Made by a program: the position numbers and the translations under genes. A DNA stretch of 64,000 nucleotides. It comes from Closterium sp. Naga37s-1 (taxonomy: Eukaryota; Streptophyta; Zygnematophyceae; Desmidiales; Closteriaceae). Below, one piece after another: positions 31,243-41,809 of the stretch. The stretch spans positions 124,001-188,000 of the forward strand of contig CANJKZ010000774.1 in the NCBI GenBank assembly GCA_947471745.1, given 5' to 3'. Positions within the stretch are counted from its first letter, which is position 1. Every line of letters begins with the position of its first letter. A model generated the notes under the pieces. It did no database searches. It was not told the origin of the DNA and saw only the letters and a program-made list of their open reading frames with translations.

Positions 31243-32534
31243 TGTTATCAGAGCTTAACGTTCCTGGCCTGTGGGCCCACTCGATTCCGCTGCCCTACTG
31301 TGTGTCGCGCGCCCCGTGGCGCGCGACATCCCATTTTTCTTCCCGCCACGCGCTCGGAGCGCGTGGCGGTTTTCTGCCCGCCGTGCGCCCCGAGGCGCGC
31401 GGCGGGTTCCTACCTCGTCGCGGCGTCTTAGGGGCCCGCGCACTGGCCCCGACCGTCGCCTCGTCGAGGCGTTTTGGGGGCCTGCACGCAGGTCCCTCCC
31501 GTCGCCTCGTCGCGGCACTTTCGGGGCCCGCGAGCCGGCCCCTCCCGTTGCCTCGTCGCGGCGCCTTAGGGGCTTGCGCGCGGTCCCCTCTCGTTGCCAG
31601 TCGAGGCACTTTTGGGGACCTGCGCGGCTCCCTAGCACATCACCCGTCAGGGCACAATGGGGGCCGCGCCCTTCCCCTCCCCTCCCTCCTACTTTCCGCT
31701 GCAGCAGCCGCCCCTGGAGCCGCCGCCCCTGAAGCAGCCGCCCCTGGAGCGGCCTGCCTTGCAACAGCAGCCGCCCCTGGAGCAGCCGCCCCAGCAGCAG
31801 CAGCCCCTGGAGCAGCCGCCCCAGCAGCAGCAACCCCTGGAGCCGCCGCCACTGCAGCGGCCGCCCCAGCAGCAGCAGCCCCTGAAGCAGCCGCCCCAGC
31901 AGTAGCAGCCCCTGGAGTAGCCGCCCCAGCAGCAGCAGCCTCTGGAGCAGCCGCCCCAGCAGCAGCAGCCCCTGGAGCAGCCGCCCCAGCAGCAGCCGCC
32001 CCAGCAGCAGCAGCCCCAGCAGCAGCAGCCCCTGGAGCAGCCGCCCCAGCAGCAGCAGCACCTGGAGCAGCCGCCCCAGCAGCATCAGCCCCAGCAGCAG
32101 CAGCCCCTAGAGCAGCCGCCCCAGCAGCAGCAGCACCTGGAGCAGCCGCCCCAGCAGCAGCAGCCCCTGGAGCAGCCGCCCCAGCAGCAGCCGCCCCAGC
32201 AGCAGCAGCCCCTGGAGCAGCCGCCCCAGCAGCAGCAGCCCCTGGAGCAGCCTCCCCAGCAGCAGCAGCCCCTGGAGCAGCCGCCCCAGCAGCAGCAGCC
32301 CCTGGAGCAGCCGCCTCAGCAGCAGCAGCCCCTGGAGCAGCCGCCCCAGCAGCAGCAGCCCCTGGAGCAGCCGCCCCAGCAGCAGCCGCCCCTGGCCCCT
32401 GCAGCAGCCGCTCCTGGACCCGGTGCAGCCGTGGGGGGGTGGGTGTGGGGGTGATGGTTGTGGGGGTGTCGGTTGTGCGTGCCGTTCCCTCCTCCTCCTC
32501 CTCCTTCGTCTCCCACTGCTGCAGCTCTCGCTGA
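31243..32534 (+). other. internal region of N with Ala/Pro repeat reading frame
   Basis: After the primer site (31243-31254) come three diverged copies of a gcgcgcggc-rich block (31310-31640). These are followed by a 30-bp minisatellite, ccgccccagcagcagcagcc plus cctggagcag (31740-32400). One frame is open from 31242 to 32534 (430 codons), with a unit coding AAAAPGAAAP. The ATG sits in the LTR/primer-site junction and opposite frames are open too, so translation is doubtful. The repeat copies are nearly exact, which points to recent expansion. Confidence 0.6.
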
Positions 32535-32988
32535 GGGGGGTGGATGTGTGGGAGTCTGGGGTTTAGGGTTTAAGGGGGTGCTGTGGGTGTAGGGCTAGGG
32601 TTTGAGCAGGGGGTGTGTGAGAAGGGCGTTAGGCAGCTGGGGAGGTCGAGTGGAGGCAGCAGTCTTGTCGTCAGCAGCAGCAGCAGTCCGGAGGCTACAA
32701 TCTCCGGTAGTCGCCAGTCGCCCGTGGGTCCGTTGCTCGTCTGCCGCTACTTTTAGCCGCGGGGCCAGTTACCCCAGTAGTCCGGAGCGCTGTTCCGGTA
32801 GCCACTGAGCCAGCAGCTCGTCTGTGTGTCTGCAGCGTCAGCAGTCGCCTCCCATCTTCTCTCCCCCACAGTCTCTCCTCCTCCTCACTTGCCCTCTGTG
32901 ATTAGCTCTAGCCTTACTTACATATTGTGAACTCTTGCTCTATGCTTGCTCATTGTGCTGATTACACCCCACTTTGGCTATGGGGGTG
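32535..32988 (+). promoter_or_regulatory. 3' internal region and polypurine hairpin of N
   Basis: No gene is visible. The last bases form a hairpin CCCCA (32967-32971), 9-nt loop ctttggcta, TGGGG (32981-32985), directly before the 3' LTR, matching the hairpin of the autonomous copia elements. Upstream are ctccttcctcc-type pyrimidine runs and a short gtttagggttt stretch. Confidence 0.65.
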
Positions 32989-33198
32989 TGTCAGAATGTA
33001 TTTGCTGTCTAGCCTGCAGTGGGGTACTCTGTAATGAGTACAACCCAATTTAGGGTGTTGTACTTGTATCCCAACTCTTGCTAGTGAAACCTCATTCCTC
33101 TCCTTCCAAACCTCTCGATACTTTTCCTAAACTCGAACTCAACTACCAAGGCTCCTAAACTATGGCTCCTAAGCCAAACTCACGCTAGTATTTTGTCA
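32989..33198 (+). repeat. 3' LTR of N (210 bp)
   Basis: By eye identical to the 5' LTR over all 210 bases; followed by the second TCTTC target duplication. Confidence 0.93.
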
Positions 33199-33648
33199 TC
33201 TTCTCATCATGGGATTTATCTGGCCAAGCACGTACCCATTCGCAACACCAATAATTTTCACGCTGAGGACGGGGGCCTGCGCATGTGTATAAATGATCAG
33301 GCGCTGAATCGGGTCACTATCAAGTCGCGTTACTCAATTCCGCGAGCGGACGACCTGCTAAATACTCTTTGCTATGTTTTTTCTTCTTGAAGATCGATTT
33401 GCGAGGGGGCTACCATCAAATTTGCGTGTTCGTAGACAACCGCCCGAAGACTGCTTTTTGCACACGCTACGACAGTTACGAATTTACAGTGATGTTGTTT
33501 GGACTGTCCGCGCCTTCAACATTCCAACTTACCATGAACGGGGTGTTTCGGGACCTGCTCGACAAGAAAGGTATCGTTTACCTGGACGACATCTTGGTGT
33601 ACATCAAGACTCACGAATATCATTTCCAGGACGTGGAGGAGGTGTTCC
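33199..33648 (+). pseudogene. Ty3/gypsy reverse transcriptase (element M, piece 2)
   Basis: With N removed, the frame before 31032 continues as LL-GFI-PS, the usual start of gypsy RT. It then shifts to DGGLRMCINDQALNRVTIKSRYSIPRADDLL, shifts again at 33390 to DLRGGYHQICV, and reaches VYLDDILVYIK (33580-33606), the YXDD-type catalytic motif. At least two frameshifts break it. It stops at 33648 at an LTR-like sequence; the rest of M resumes at 49651. Confidence 0.85.
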
Positions 33649-34629
33649 TGTCATAATGTTATATTGCTTATATTGTGTAGGCTATAGTGGGGTATGTTAA
33701 CGGGAATGAAGTGTTGGCCCCGCCCTCGCTTCGGCAGCGCCGACGACTTGGTCGGATGTACGGGAGTAGCGGCCGACCATCCACAGTGGGAGAGCTGCTC
33801 GACAGGTTTCGTCGAGCTGCAGGGGACCGCTGTGGTATTGCTGTCGACCAGGGAGCTCGACAGCTGTAACTGATAGGTCTGGGCGACGGGTGGGCCGTCG
33901 ACCAGGAGGAGCAGTTCGACGAAGCAATCCGTCGACCTGACAAGTAAGCAATGGTCGACGAGGGGAGCTCGACGACAACAGCTGACAGTTCTGGTCGACG
34001 GAAGGGGTTCGTCGACCAGGGGGTAGCTCGACGGGACCCGGTGGTCGACTAGAGGCACTTGGGGTTATCCAGGTCGACCGGGTAACCTGCTCGGCGGCCT
34101 TTGCGGAGGCACGCAAACGTCGTCAAGGTCGCGATGGCGAAGGCGACTTCGGGTTGGTATCCCGAAGTCGATGTGGCTCGTCAGGCGCAGACAACGGCCA
34201 ACGAATGTACAACGGTGCAAGTCGGGCCAATCGTTTGCGCGCACCTGCGAGCGTGCGCACTGCTGTCTTCTATGGGGCAACGCTGGACAGCCGCTCTGCC
34301 GCAGCGTTGGCACACCGTCGACCTGCTGTGTTGGCAGGTCGCCTTTCTGCAGTGCTGGCACGGCTCTTCTACGCAACGCTGGCACGCGGTCGACCATGCT
34401 GTGCTGTCTGTCGACCAGGCTAGCTGCAGAGTTGCTAGGTGCCTGATGTAGTATTTCTTGTCATTGCTTGTCCTATCATTCTATGATTCCAACTTTGCTA
34501 GTGGAAACCCTTGCCGATTTCTCCCGTGATTGTGCAAGCACTAAGGAACTAGGAAAGCTACGATCACTCCTAGTAGTTTGTGCCAACCTCGTAGTCTAGC
34601 TCACCACCGTTGTAGAGTGACTCTCCACA
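33649..34629 (+). repeat. probable 5' LTR of copia J (about 981 bp)
   Basis: It begins TGTCATAATG exactly where gypsy RT stops and ends ...TCTCCACA just before a tRNA-complementary primer site, fitting TG...CA. The first 45 bases share gtgtaggctatagtgggg with the short copia LTRs. Positions 33840-34420 are unusually dense in GTCGAC (about 11 copies). With no partner LTR the left boundary is inferred. The alternative is a short LTR remnant at 33649-33695 joined to unrelated sequence. Confidence 0.5.
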
Positions 34630-34668
34630 TGGTGCGGTGAGCGTGGAGCGAACACGCGACCTTCAGAT
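34630..34668 (+). promoter_or_regulatory. extended tRNA-complementary primer site of J
   Basis: The reverse complement reads as a tRNA 3' half: variable loop AAGGT, T-arm GCGTG-ttcgctc-CACGC, acceptor strand TCACCGC, then A and CCA. The match spans about 39 bases, far longer than the 11-13 bases of the other primer sites here. The tRNA differs from initiator tRNA-Met; I cannot name it with certainty. Confidence 0.6.
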
Positions 34669-34726
34669 AGGAGCCGACTTTTGCACCCACTAAGTCGTTT
34701 GTAGTCCGGCAGCAGCGATAGTCACC

Positions 34727-37700
34727 ATGGTCGACCCCGTAACTAATGCGGGCGTAGCGGACACCTTGGAGTCACGCTTGGCTGATGCGAGGAATCGCCG
34801 TGCGGATGGCGAGTACGGGACGATCCCCTTGCCGATCGTCGAGTTGGGCATCCAGTCGCAGTGGGCGACGGAACACCCTTCCTGTCCAGATTCTCCTCGA
34901 CCGGTGCGAAACGAAGGTGGCGTCGACGACGAGGTCGACGGCGGTGCACGAGTCAGCGACAACGATGGCACAAAGCAGAGAGGAGTGCTCAAGGTCGACG
35001 GTGGCGTCGACAGGAGTCAGGCGCGAGTGCAGAAGTCAACGGCGGCTGCAGGCAGTTCGCGTGCCGATGTCGATGGTCGAATTCGCTCATCCCTACGAAG
35101 CAGTGGAGGGCTCTCAGCGACGACGCATGTGACGTCGGGCGGGATTGCACCGACGTATGGCTACTTCAAGTTCTCGCCGGACCGGATTACCATCGCACCT
35201 CTGCAAGGTCGACGGGACCTCATCACCTGGAGGGAGTCGATAGAACCCCAGCTGGAGGTCGCCGGGCTCAAGGGATTCGCCGACGGCACAGTCCCCATTC
35301 CGCCCGTGGACGATGTCGGGCTACGCGGGGAGTTTCGTGCGGCTCACTTGCTCACCTTCATGGTCATCTCGAGGTGCTGCTCACCGGTGGTGCAGCTGGC
35401 GCTCAGGAGCTGTCGAGAGCGACTGGATGCGGGCCACCAGGCATGGCACTTCATCCTGTCGACGTACCAGGTCAGGGACGACCTGTACATCGCACAACTG
35501 GAGGAGAAGATGACCCATATTCGAATGGGCGAGCAGGAGTCGGCGACGGACTACTGCAACCGTGCTCGACGAATTCTGGCTGAGATGCGGATGGCGGGTG
35601 CCGAATACTCGACGGCGTCCTACATCTCCCACATCGTCAAGGGCCTGCCGCGCGGATACAACCTCATGAAGAGGATGATGATGGTACCTGGCACGCGTGA
35701 GTCCCTCGACGAGGACTCCATCACCAGCTACATCCTCCAAGATGAGGGGATTCAGGAGGCCGAACAGCCCACGGAGCTCCTACCCCAGGCTAACTATGCT
35801 GCACCGACGAAGTTGAATCCGCAGCAAGGGCAGCGCAAGATGCATGGCGGCGGTGGTAGCGGAGGTGGGCGGTCGACGAAGGACGTCGACGAGAAAAGGT
35901 CAACGCGGGGCAAGAGCCGTGGAGGTGATGGTCGACGGCGAGAGTGCTGGATCTGCCATGATCCCGACCATCTTTCCTACGAATGTCCTGACCGCGACGA
36001 AAGTGACGAGGACGACACCAAGGGAGGCCGTGGCCGGTCGACCAGCAGTCGCCCCCGTCGAAATGAGATGCCGCGCAGGGAGAAGCAGACGTCAAAGAAA
36101 ACGTCATCGACAAAGGACGTCGACCACTCCAGCGGCAAGAGCCGAGGCAACGGGGAGGCGTCGTGCTCGATGGTCGGCTTGGTGGAGCCGACGGTCTCGC
36201 TGGCGCCGGAGGCTGGCAAGGACTTTCAGGCAGTGGCAGCAGCCGTACAAGCCAACCCGATGGCAGTGTTGCTCAACAGCGGTTGCTCCCACCACTTGAT
36301 GGGGACGAAGGCGGTCTTCGTCGATATGGCGCCGAGCGGTAGCGTGAAGCACGTACGTGGATTCAACGGGGCGCTGCAGCCTGTCGAGGGTCGCGGAACC
36401 ATCACCCTGCAAGGGGAGGCCGGGAAGCGGGTTCTCATTCCCGACGTACTCTACGTTCCGGGCGTGCAGGCGAACCTGCAACTCTGCGGGCCAGCTGAAG
36501 GAGAGCGGAGTACAGCTGAAGGGCGACGGCGACGAGATGCTGCTTGTTGCCGCGACCGGGAAGGTGCTCGGTCGAGCACGTTACACCGGACGAGTCCTCT
36601 GCACCGACCTTCGCCCCTGCCCAATGCAGTCGCAGTCGACTGAGGTAGTGGCTCTGCGGACGATCGTCCCAGCAACGAAGTCAACCCCTGATCGGTTGCA
36701 TGCAAGGCTCGCGCACGTCAGCGTCGACACGATAAAGAGTTCGGCGAAACATGACGTTGCTACTGGGCTTGACATCAATCCGTCGACCGGAGCAGACCCG
36801 CCATGTGTCTCGTGTGTCAGAGGAAAGCTGGCGCGGCACACCTTCCCCGCCACAGGCTCGGACGCCGTGGAGGCGTTAGCTGTCGTGCACATTGACTTGT
36901 GCGGGCCTTTTCGAGTCGCTGCCAAGGATGGCAGCTTGTACTTCCTACTGCTGAAGGATCGCCACACTCGTTTTGTGTGGGTGATGCCGATCGCTAGGAA
37001 AAGCAACGTGCTGCGGGAGTTCAAGAAATGGCTGGTGCTGGTGGAACGGCAGACGAAGAAGTTGGTGCTGATGCTCCGCTCAGACCGGGGAGGGGAGTTC
37101 CTCGGGAAGGAGTTCACCGAATTCGTCGACGGCAAGGGCATCGTCCACGACCTGACGTGCCCTTACACTCCGCAGCAGAACGACATGGCTGAACGGGAGA
37201 TGCGCACGAACGTCGAGTCCGTGAGGACGATGCTGCTGCACATGGGCGTGCAGCACCACTGGTGGCACCTCGCTCTACGACAAGCTGTCTGGGTACGCAA
37301 CTGCTTGGAGCGGTCGACGACACCACCGGGGACAACTCCGTACCAGCTGCTGACCGGGAAGAAGCCCGACCTCACGCTGGCGCGGGTGTGGGGCTGCATG
37401 GTGCAGTTCATGGTCCCTTAGCAGCAGCGCGGTGGGAAGCTGGCGCCGAAAGCTCGCTGGGGGCTTCATCTGGGCGTGTCACCAGAGAGTAAGGGCTGGG
37501 AGATACTCGACCTGACCGACAACAAGGTGGTCACGTCGGTCGAGGTGATCTTCTATGAAACGCTGTCGCTGGAGGTGTGGAAGGCAAAGTATGGGCCGGC
37601 GTCGGGACGAACGCAGGCACACCCGCCGACGGACACCTCGACAACGATGGTTCCTTTGCTCGTCGAAGTCGATGAGCCTGCTGATGAGGATGTCGTGGAG

Positions 37701-38460
37701 GTTCTCCCACCTCCCCCTGTTCTTGCTCTTCCCTTCCCCATCGCAGATCGGCCTGTGTCGACCACCTGCGATGAGGGGAGCCTTGAGGCATCGGCTGTGG
37801 CGCCGGCCAGTGGCATCGCCGGCGGTCGACAAGGCGCCAAGCCTGTCGACCAGGATGGGAATCCGTCGACGACAGGGGAGCAGCGGACAGGGGAGCCGGT
37901 AGAACAGGAGGCATCAGCAGGGGTGCAGTCGACAGGGGAGCTGTCGAAGTCAGCAGGAGGTGAGCAGCTGGTCGAAGGTTCGAAGCAGCTGGTCGACGAC
38001 TTGGACGTTGACGAAGAAGGGGAGCTGTCGGCAGGAGAAGAGTCCACCAACAGCGACGTGGTAGAGGTGCCGATCACGAAGCCTGAGCTGCGACGCACAG
38101 GTCGAGCCCGACGGATGCCGGAACGGCTTAGCTTCCACGCCTGCCCACCGTCAGCCGCCTTCACTACTGTGTACGACGAGGTCGGCGATGACCTGTTGTA
38201 CGACGACGCCGAAGAGGATAACGAACTGCCGGAGCTCGACCCCGACATGCACGCAGACCCCGAACACCGTTGGGACATCGCCTCGATGACGGTAAAGGAG
38301 GCACTGACTAGCTGGAAGGGCGAGGCGGTGAAGGCCGCCATGGAGGAAGAGATCCGCAGCCTCCTCGGCATGGGCACTTGGGAGTTGGTCAAACGCCCAC
38401 GCGGGGTGAACATCATGAAGAACCGGTGGGTGCTGACGACCAAGTACCGCCTCGACGATT
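34727..38460 (+). pseudogene. copia gag-protease-integrase-RT start of element J
   Basis: ATG 34727 opens gag, including the UBN2-type region (LITWRESIEPQLEV, ATDYCNRARRILAEM) and zinc knuckle CWICHDPDHLSYEC near 35946. The protease motif is LNSGCSHHLMG near 36273, with Asn in place of the catalytic Asp. A frameshift near 36480 leads to the frame ending at 37421: CVSC, integrase VHIDLCGP, RSDRGGEF and NDMAERE (triad present). A TAG at 37419 interrupts; the frame of 37476-38585 continues with KLAPKARWG, an acidic Ser/Glu linker and RT start MEEEIRSLLGMGTWELV up to about 38460, where minus-strand L-family DNA begins. GTCGAC hexamers recur throughout. Confidence 0.87.
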
Positions 38461-40497
38461 TCGTTCCGGTCCATGCTTCGAATGGAGTCGTTCCCGGTAG
38501 CACCTTTGTCTGCACACGATTACGAATCCATGCCGCTAGCGCACTCGCTTCTCCCCACCACTCGTTCCCAAGCTTGGAGTGTTGAAGAAGTGAACGAACG
38601 GCTTCCACCAACGTGCGATTAAGCCGCTCCGCCGCTCCATTGTGTTGGGGTGTGTAGGGTGTTGTGACGTCGTGCTTAATGCCCTTGCTCTTCATCCATT
38701 TCTCAAGCTCCGCGTTCACGAACTCGCCGCCACCGTCGGTGCGAATAGCCTTGATCCGCTTCTTGTCGTCGTTGCAAACTTCAAGCGCCCACTCTTGAAT
38801 CGCCTTGGTCACATCTCCCTTAGCCTTCAAGAGCCGGGTCCAACACATCCGCGTCGCGTCGTCGAGCATCACCAAGAGGAACTGCGCTCTTCCCTTTGAT
38901 GTATGCCGCATCGGTCCACACACGTCCATGTGAACAAGCGCAAGCAGGTCCTTCGCGAGGGGTGAGGTACGGCTACCAAATGGCTTGCGAGCCATTTTTC
39001 CTTTGACACACGCCGCGCATACGCCCTTCTCGTCGTCGCCGGCGGCCACGTCGAATCCCTTCGCAAGACCTTTGTTGGCCAACTCCTTGACCGAGTCGTA
39101 GTTGGCGTGCGCAAGCCGATTATGCCACACCTTGAGAGTCGCCTTGGAGCCTTGCGCCACATTGGATGAAGCCACTCTTGGGTGCGTCTTGAGTTGGTAG
39201 AGTTCTCTGTTGAGAACACCTTGCGCGAATTGCTTCCCCTTCCAAAAGAGGTTCATCTTCGCATTGTCGATAGTGACATTCACACCCTTCTTCGCGAGTT
39301 GAGTGACGGAGAGGAGATTCACCTTCAACCCCGGGACGTGAAGCACGTTCGTGATGTCCACCGGTCCGCCATCGATGATGAGGCGCGTACTTCCAACTCC
39401 GACCACCGGTAGCGACTTGTCGTTTCCGAAGATGACGCGCGTCACGTCTCTCGGTGCACCAACATTGGTGAGGAACGATGCCGAGTGCGTCATGTGTTGT
39501 GTTGCGCCGGTGTCAAGGAACCATGCGTCGCTTGGTGTGTTGGTCCCGTCACCGGCCAATAATACGATCGACTCCCTTGCATCATCCGCATCGCCAGATG
39601 CCATGTGCGCGTTGCCCTCGTGGTTCCGCGCCTTTGATGGAGTCCAATCGCTCGGGCGCTTCCGACACTCACGCCAAAAGTGTCCCGCCTTGCCACAATA
39701 GTGGCACTTGCTCGAGCCGTTCGATGTGTTTCTCTTGCCACGATCGCTTCCACCTGACGACTTCTTCGTCGCACCCTTGCTCCACGTGGACTTCTTTCCG
39801 GAACTCCCTCCGGAGAACATGGCGGCACCCTCGCTCTCATTAGCGAATTGTCGGCGACACGATTCTTCATGGAGAAGCCGACCGACCACCATTTCCTTCG
39901 TCCAAGTGTCTTGCACGCTATCGAGTGTCGTAATCACCGTCGACCACTCTTCCGGAAGGCCGCATAGCAAGGTCAAAATCCAATCCTCCTCCGTGACCGT
40001 TCCACCGAGGTCCATGAACGTTTCCCCAAGTTCCTCCACACGAGTCGCATACTCGTGCATCGATTCCCCCGCGCGCATCTTCACCGTGTAGAACGCATTC
40101 CGGGCTAGGATCTTGCAGTGGAGAGTCTTGTTCACGTGCATCGTCTCGAGCCGCTTCCATGCTTCATGCGCCGACACTTCGAGCTTGATGCACATGCGCA
40201 CCGAGCTCACGAGATTGATGCCGATGCGCGAAATCAACGTAGCGAACGCCTTTTGGTCCTTCTTCTTCCATGTCGCGATGTCGCTCTCGTTGTCCGGCTT
40301 CTTCTCCGTTCCATCGAAGAAACCCCAAAGTCCCCGCTCCATCATGAGCACTTGGAACTTAAACTTCCACGCGGAGTAGTTTTGTCCCGTGAAAATCGGT
40401 ACCGCCGACGTGTCGAACATCGTCGCAGTTGCCCAGGGTTCGCCGGAACAACGACACCATCCAAGGAAGTGCGGGAGGCCTCGCTTGCCGTCGGCAT
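38461..40497 (-). pseudogene. L-family copia fragment: gag-protease-integrase (third copy)
   Basis: Minus-strand sequence nearly identical to both bodies of L. Gag should start at ATG 40497; a small deletion near 40447 shifts the frame, and the open frame begins at ATG 40420. It keeps knuckle CHYCGKAGHFWREC, protease DTGATQHM, integrase VHMDVCGP, RTDGGGEF and NGAAERLNRT. It is cut at 38461 after EAWTGTK by a junction with J. The frame happens to stay open 300 codons further through antisense J sequence (to 37553), giving a chimeric 955-codon frame whose C-terminal third is meaningless. Confidence 0.87.
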
Positions 40498-40528
40498 GCT
40501 AGCTTCTTGTTGCGCGCGTATCCGTCCA

Positions 40529-40792
40529 GCTCTGATACCACTGTTGTAGAGGAATCTCCTCTAGTTGGCAGGAACTGGGATTTGAACTAAACAATAGAGC
40601 ACTCTGTTAGCTTTCCAACGAGCCATAGATCACCTCGATCGCCTAAGTATCGAGCGAGATGTAGGCGTTTATGTGCTAGGTAGTGCTCTTAGAATCAAGG
40701 AGAGGAACTCTCTGGTTTTTGTAGTCGAATGTATCACATACAAAGTGATTCTCGATTTCAGTATATGACATGCAATACAAAGCAAACAAATT
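40529..40792 (-). repeat. truncated L-family 5' LTR and primer site
   Basis: The primer site TGGTATCAGAGC on minus (40529-40540) and LTR from TGTTGTAGAGG (40542) run 251 bases, then break at aaatt/tagtgggg, where the truncated LTR of H begins. About 300 bases of the LTR are missing. Confidence 0.85.
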
Positions 40793-40887
40793 TAGTGGGG
40801 TAGCCCATAAGGGGTACAACCCAATTAAGGTTAGTACTTGTACCCAACTCTTTCATAGTTCATTCATTCTCGTTCATTCTTCTGACA
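40793..40887 (+). repeat. 5' LTR remnant of element H (95 bp)
   Basis: TAGTGGGGTAGCCC ... TTCTGACA corresponds to the last 95 bases of the G-family LTR (reverse complement of 20702-20796). The first 37 bases, with the TATA-like region, are lost. Confidence 0.87.
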
Positions 40888-40941
40888 TGGTTTCAGAGCA
40901 GGTCCTTCGCTAGGACCATTTTTTTTCCTTGGGCCCACCAC
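40888..40941 (+). promoter_or_regulatory. tRNA-interacting leader module of element H
   Basis: TGGTTTCAGAGC primer site, hairpin GGTCC-ttcgcta-GGACC (40900-40916), a T-rich run, and GGGCCCACCAC (40931-40941). The order and spacing run parallel to the reverse complement of initiator tRNA-Met. Confidence 0.72.
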
Positions 40942-40944
40942 TGC

Positions 40945-41700
40945 GCTGCCCCACTAACCGCCCCTAGCCCGGCCCGTCGCCCCGGCCCGTCGCCCCTAGG
41001 CCCATCGCCCCTAGGCCGGCCCGTCGCCCCTAGCCCGACCCGTCGCCCCTAGGTCCGTCGCTCCGGCCCGTCGCCCCTAGGCCCGTCGTCCCTACCCCGG
41101 CCCGTCGCCCCTTAGGCCCTTCGCCCTGGCCCTGTCAACCCTAGGCCCTGCCACCTGCCCCGTCGACCCTCGGCCCGCGCGCCCCGTCGACCCTAGGCCC
41201 GCGTGCGCCCCGTCGACCCTAGGCCCGCGCGCGCTCCGACGACCCTAGGCCCGCGCGCCCCGTCGATCCTGCCCCCCGCGACCTGCCCCGTCGACCCTCG
41301 GCCCCGGTGCCCCGTCGACCCTAGGCCCGTTGCCCTAGGCCGGCCCGTCGCCCCTAGCCCGGCCCGTAGGCCCGTCGCCCCTAGCCCGGCGCGTCACCCC
41401 TAGGCCCGTCGCCCTGAGGCCCGTCGCCCCTAAGCCGGCCCATCGCCCATAGCCCGGCCCGTAGGCCCGTCGCCCCTGACCCGGCCCATCGCCCCTACGC
41501 CAGGCGCCCCGGCCCGTCGCCCGACGCCCCTACGTCCGCAACCGACGCCCCTACACCCCGGCCCGTGCCTGTCGCCCCTAGGTCCGCGCCCGTCGACCTC
41601 AGGCCCCGCGAGCCGCCCCTTCCGACCCGCCCCTCGACCCTGCAGCCCGCGAGCCGCCCTTGCAGCCCCGCGCGCCGCCTCTGGTGGCCCATAAGCCGCC
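40945..41700. repeat. leader minisatellite of element H (cccgtcgcccctagg unit)
   Basis: Degenerate 15-bp tandem repeat, the same unit and sense as in element G. Sub-blocks with cgtcgaccctaggcccgcg occur at 41160-41330. No gene. Confidence 0.85.
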
Positions 41701-41809
41701 CCTGCTACTCTGCTAGCTGCCCCTTGCGGCCCTCTCACTGCCCCTTTGCTGCTGCCTCCCCTGTGCTCTGCGCTGCTCTTCTTCTCCTCGCTCTGCGTGC
41801 TATGCCACT

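Larger units (their letters stand above)
31033..33198 (+). mobile_element. non-autonomous LTR retrotransposon N (2166 bp)
   Basis: Identical 210-bp LTRs (31033-31242 and 32989-33198) and a perfect 5-bp target duplication TCTTC (31028-31032 and 33199-33203). The 1.75-kb interior contains no protease, integrase, RT or RNase H. It keeps a primer site TGTTATCAGAGC, a GGGCCCAC box 31 bases further in, and a polypurine hairpin next to the 3' LTR. LTR identity indicates a recent insertion. It most resembles a short LARD-type passenger mobilised by a copia element. Confidence 0.93.

Noticed and set aside
31242-32534. 430-codon Ala/Pro frame in N as a functional gag-like protein
   Set aside because: No gag domain or knuckle, the start lies in the LTR/primer-site boundary, and the antisense frames are equally open. 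Kept only as an internal-region feature.
32555-32605. gtttagggttt stretch as a telomere repeat
   Set aside because: Only one to two units; no array.
34630-34668. A tRNA gene on the minus strand
   Set aside because: Only the 3' half is recognisable and it includes the non-encoded CCA, which fits a primer-binding site better.
37553-40420. 955-codon open frame taken as one gene
   Set aside because: Only codons from 40420 to about 38465 are copia gag-integrase; the remainder is antisense J sequence kept open by chance after a rearrangement.
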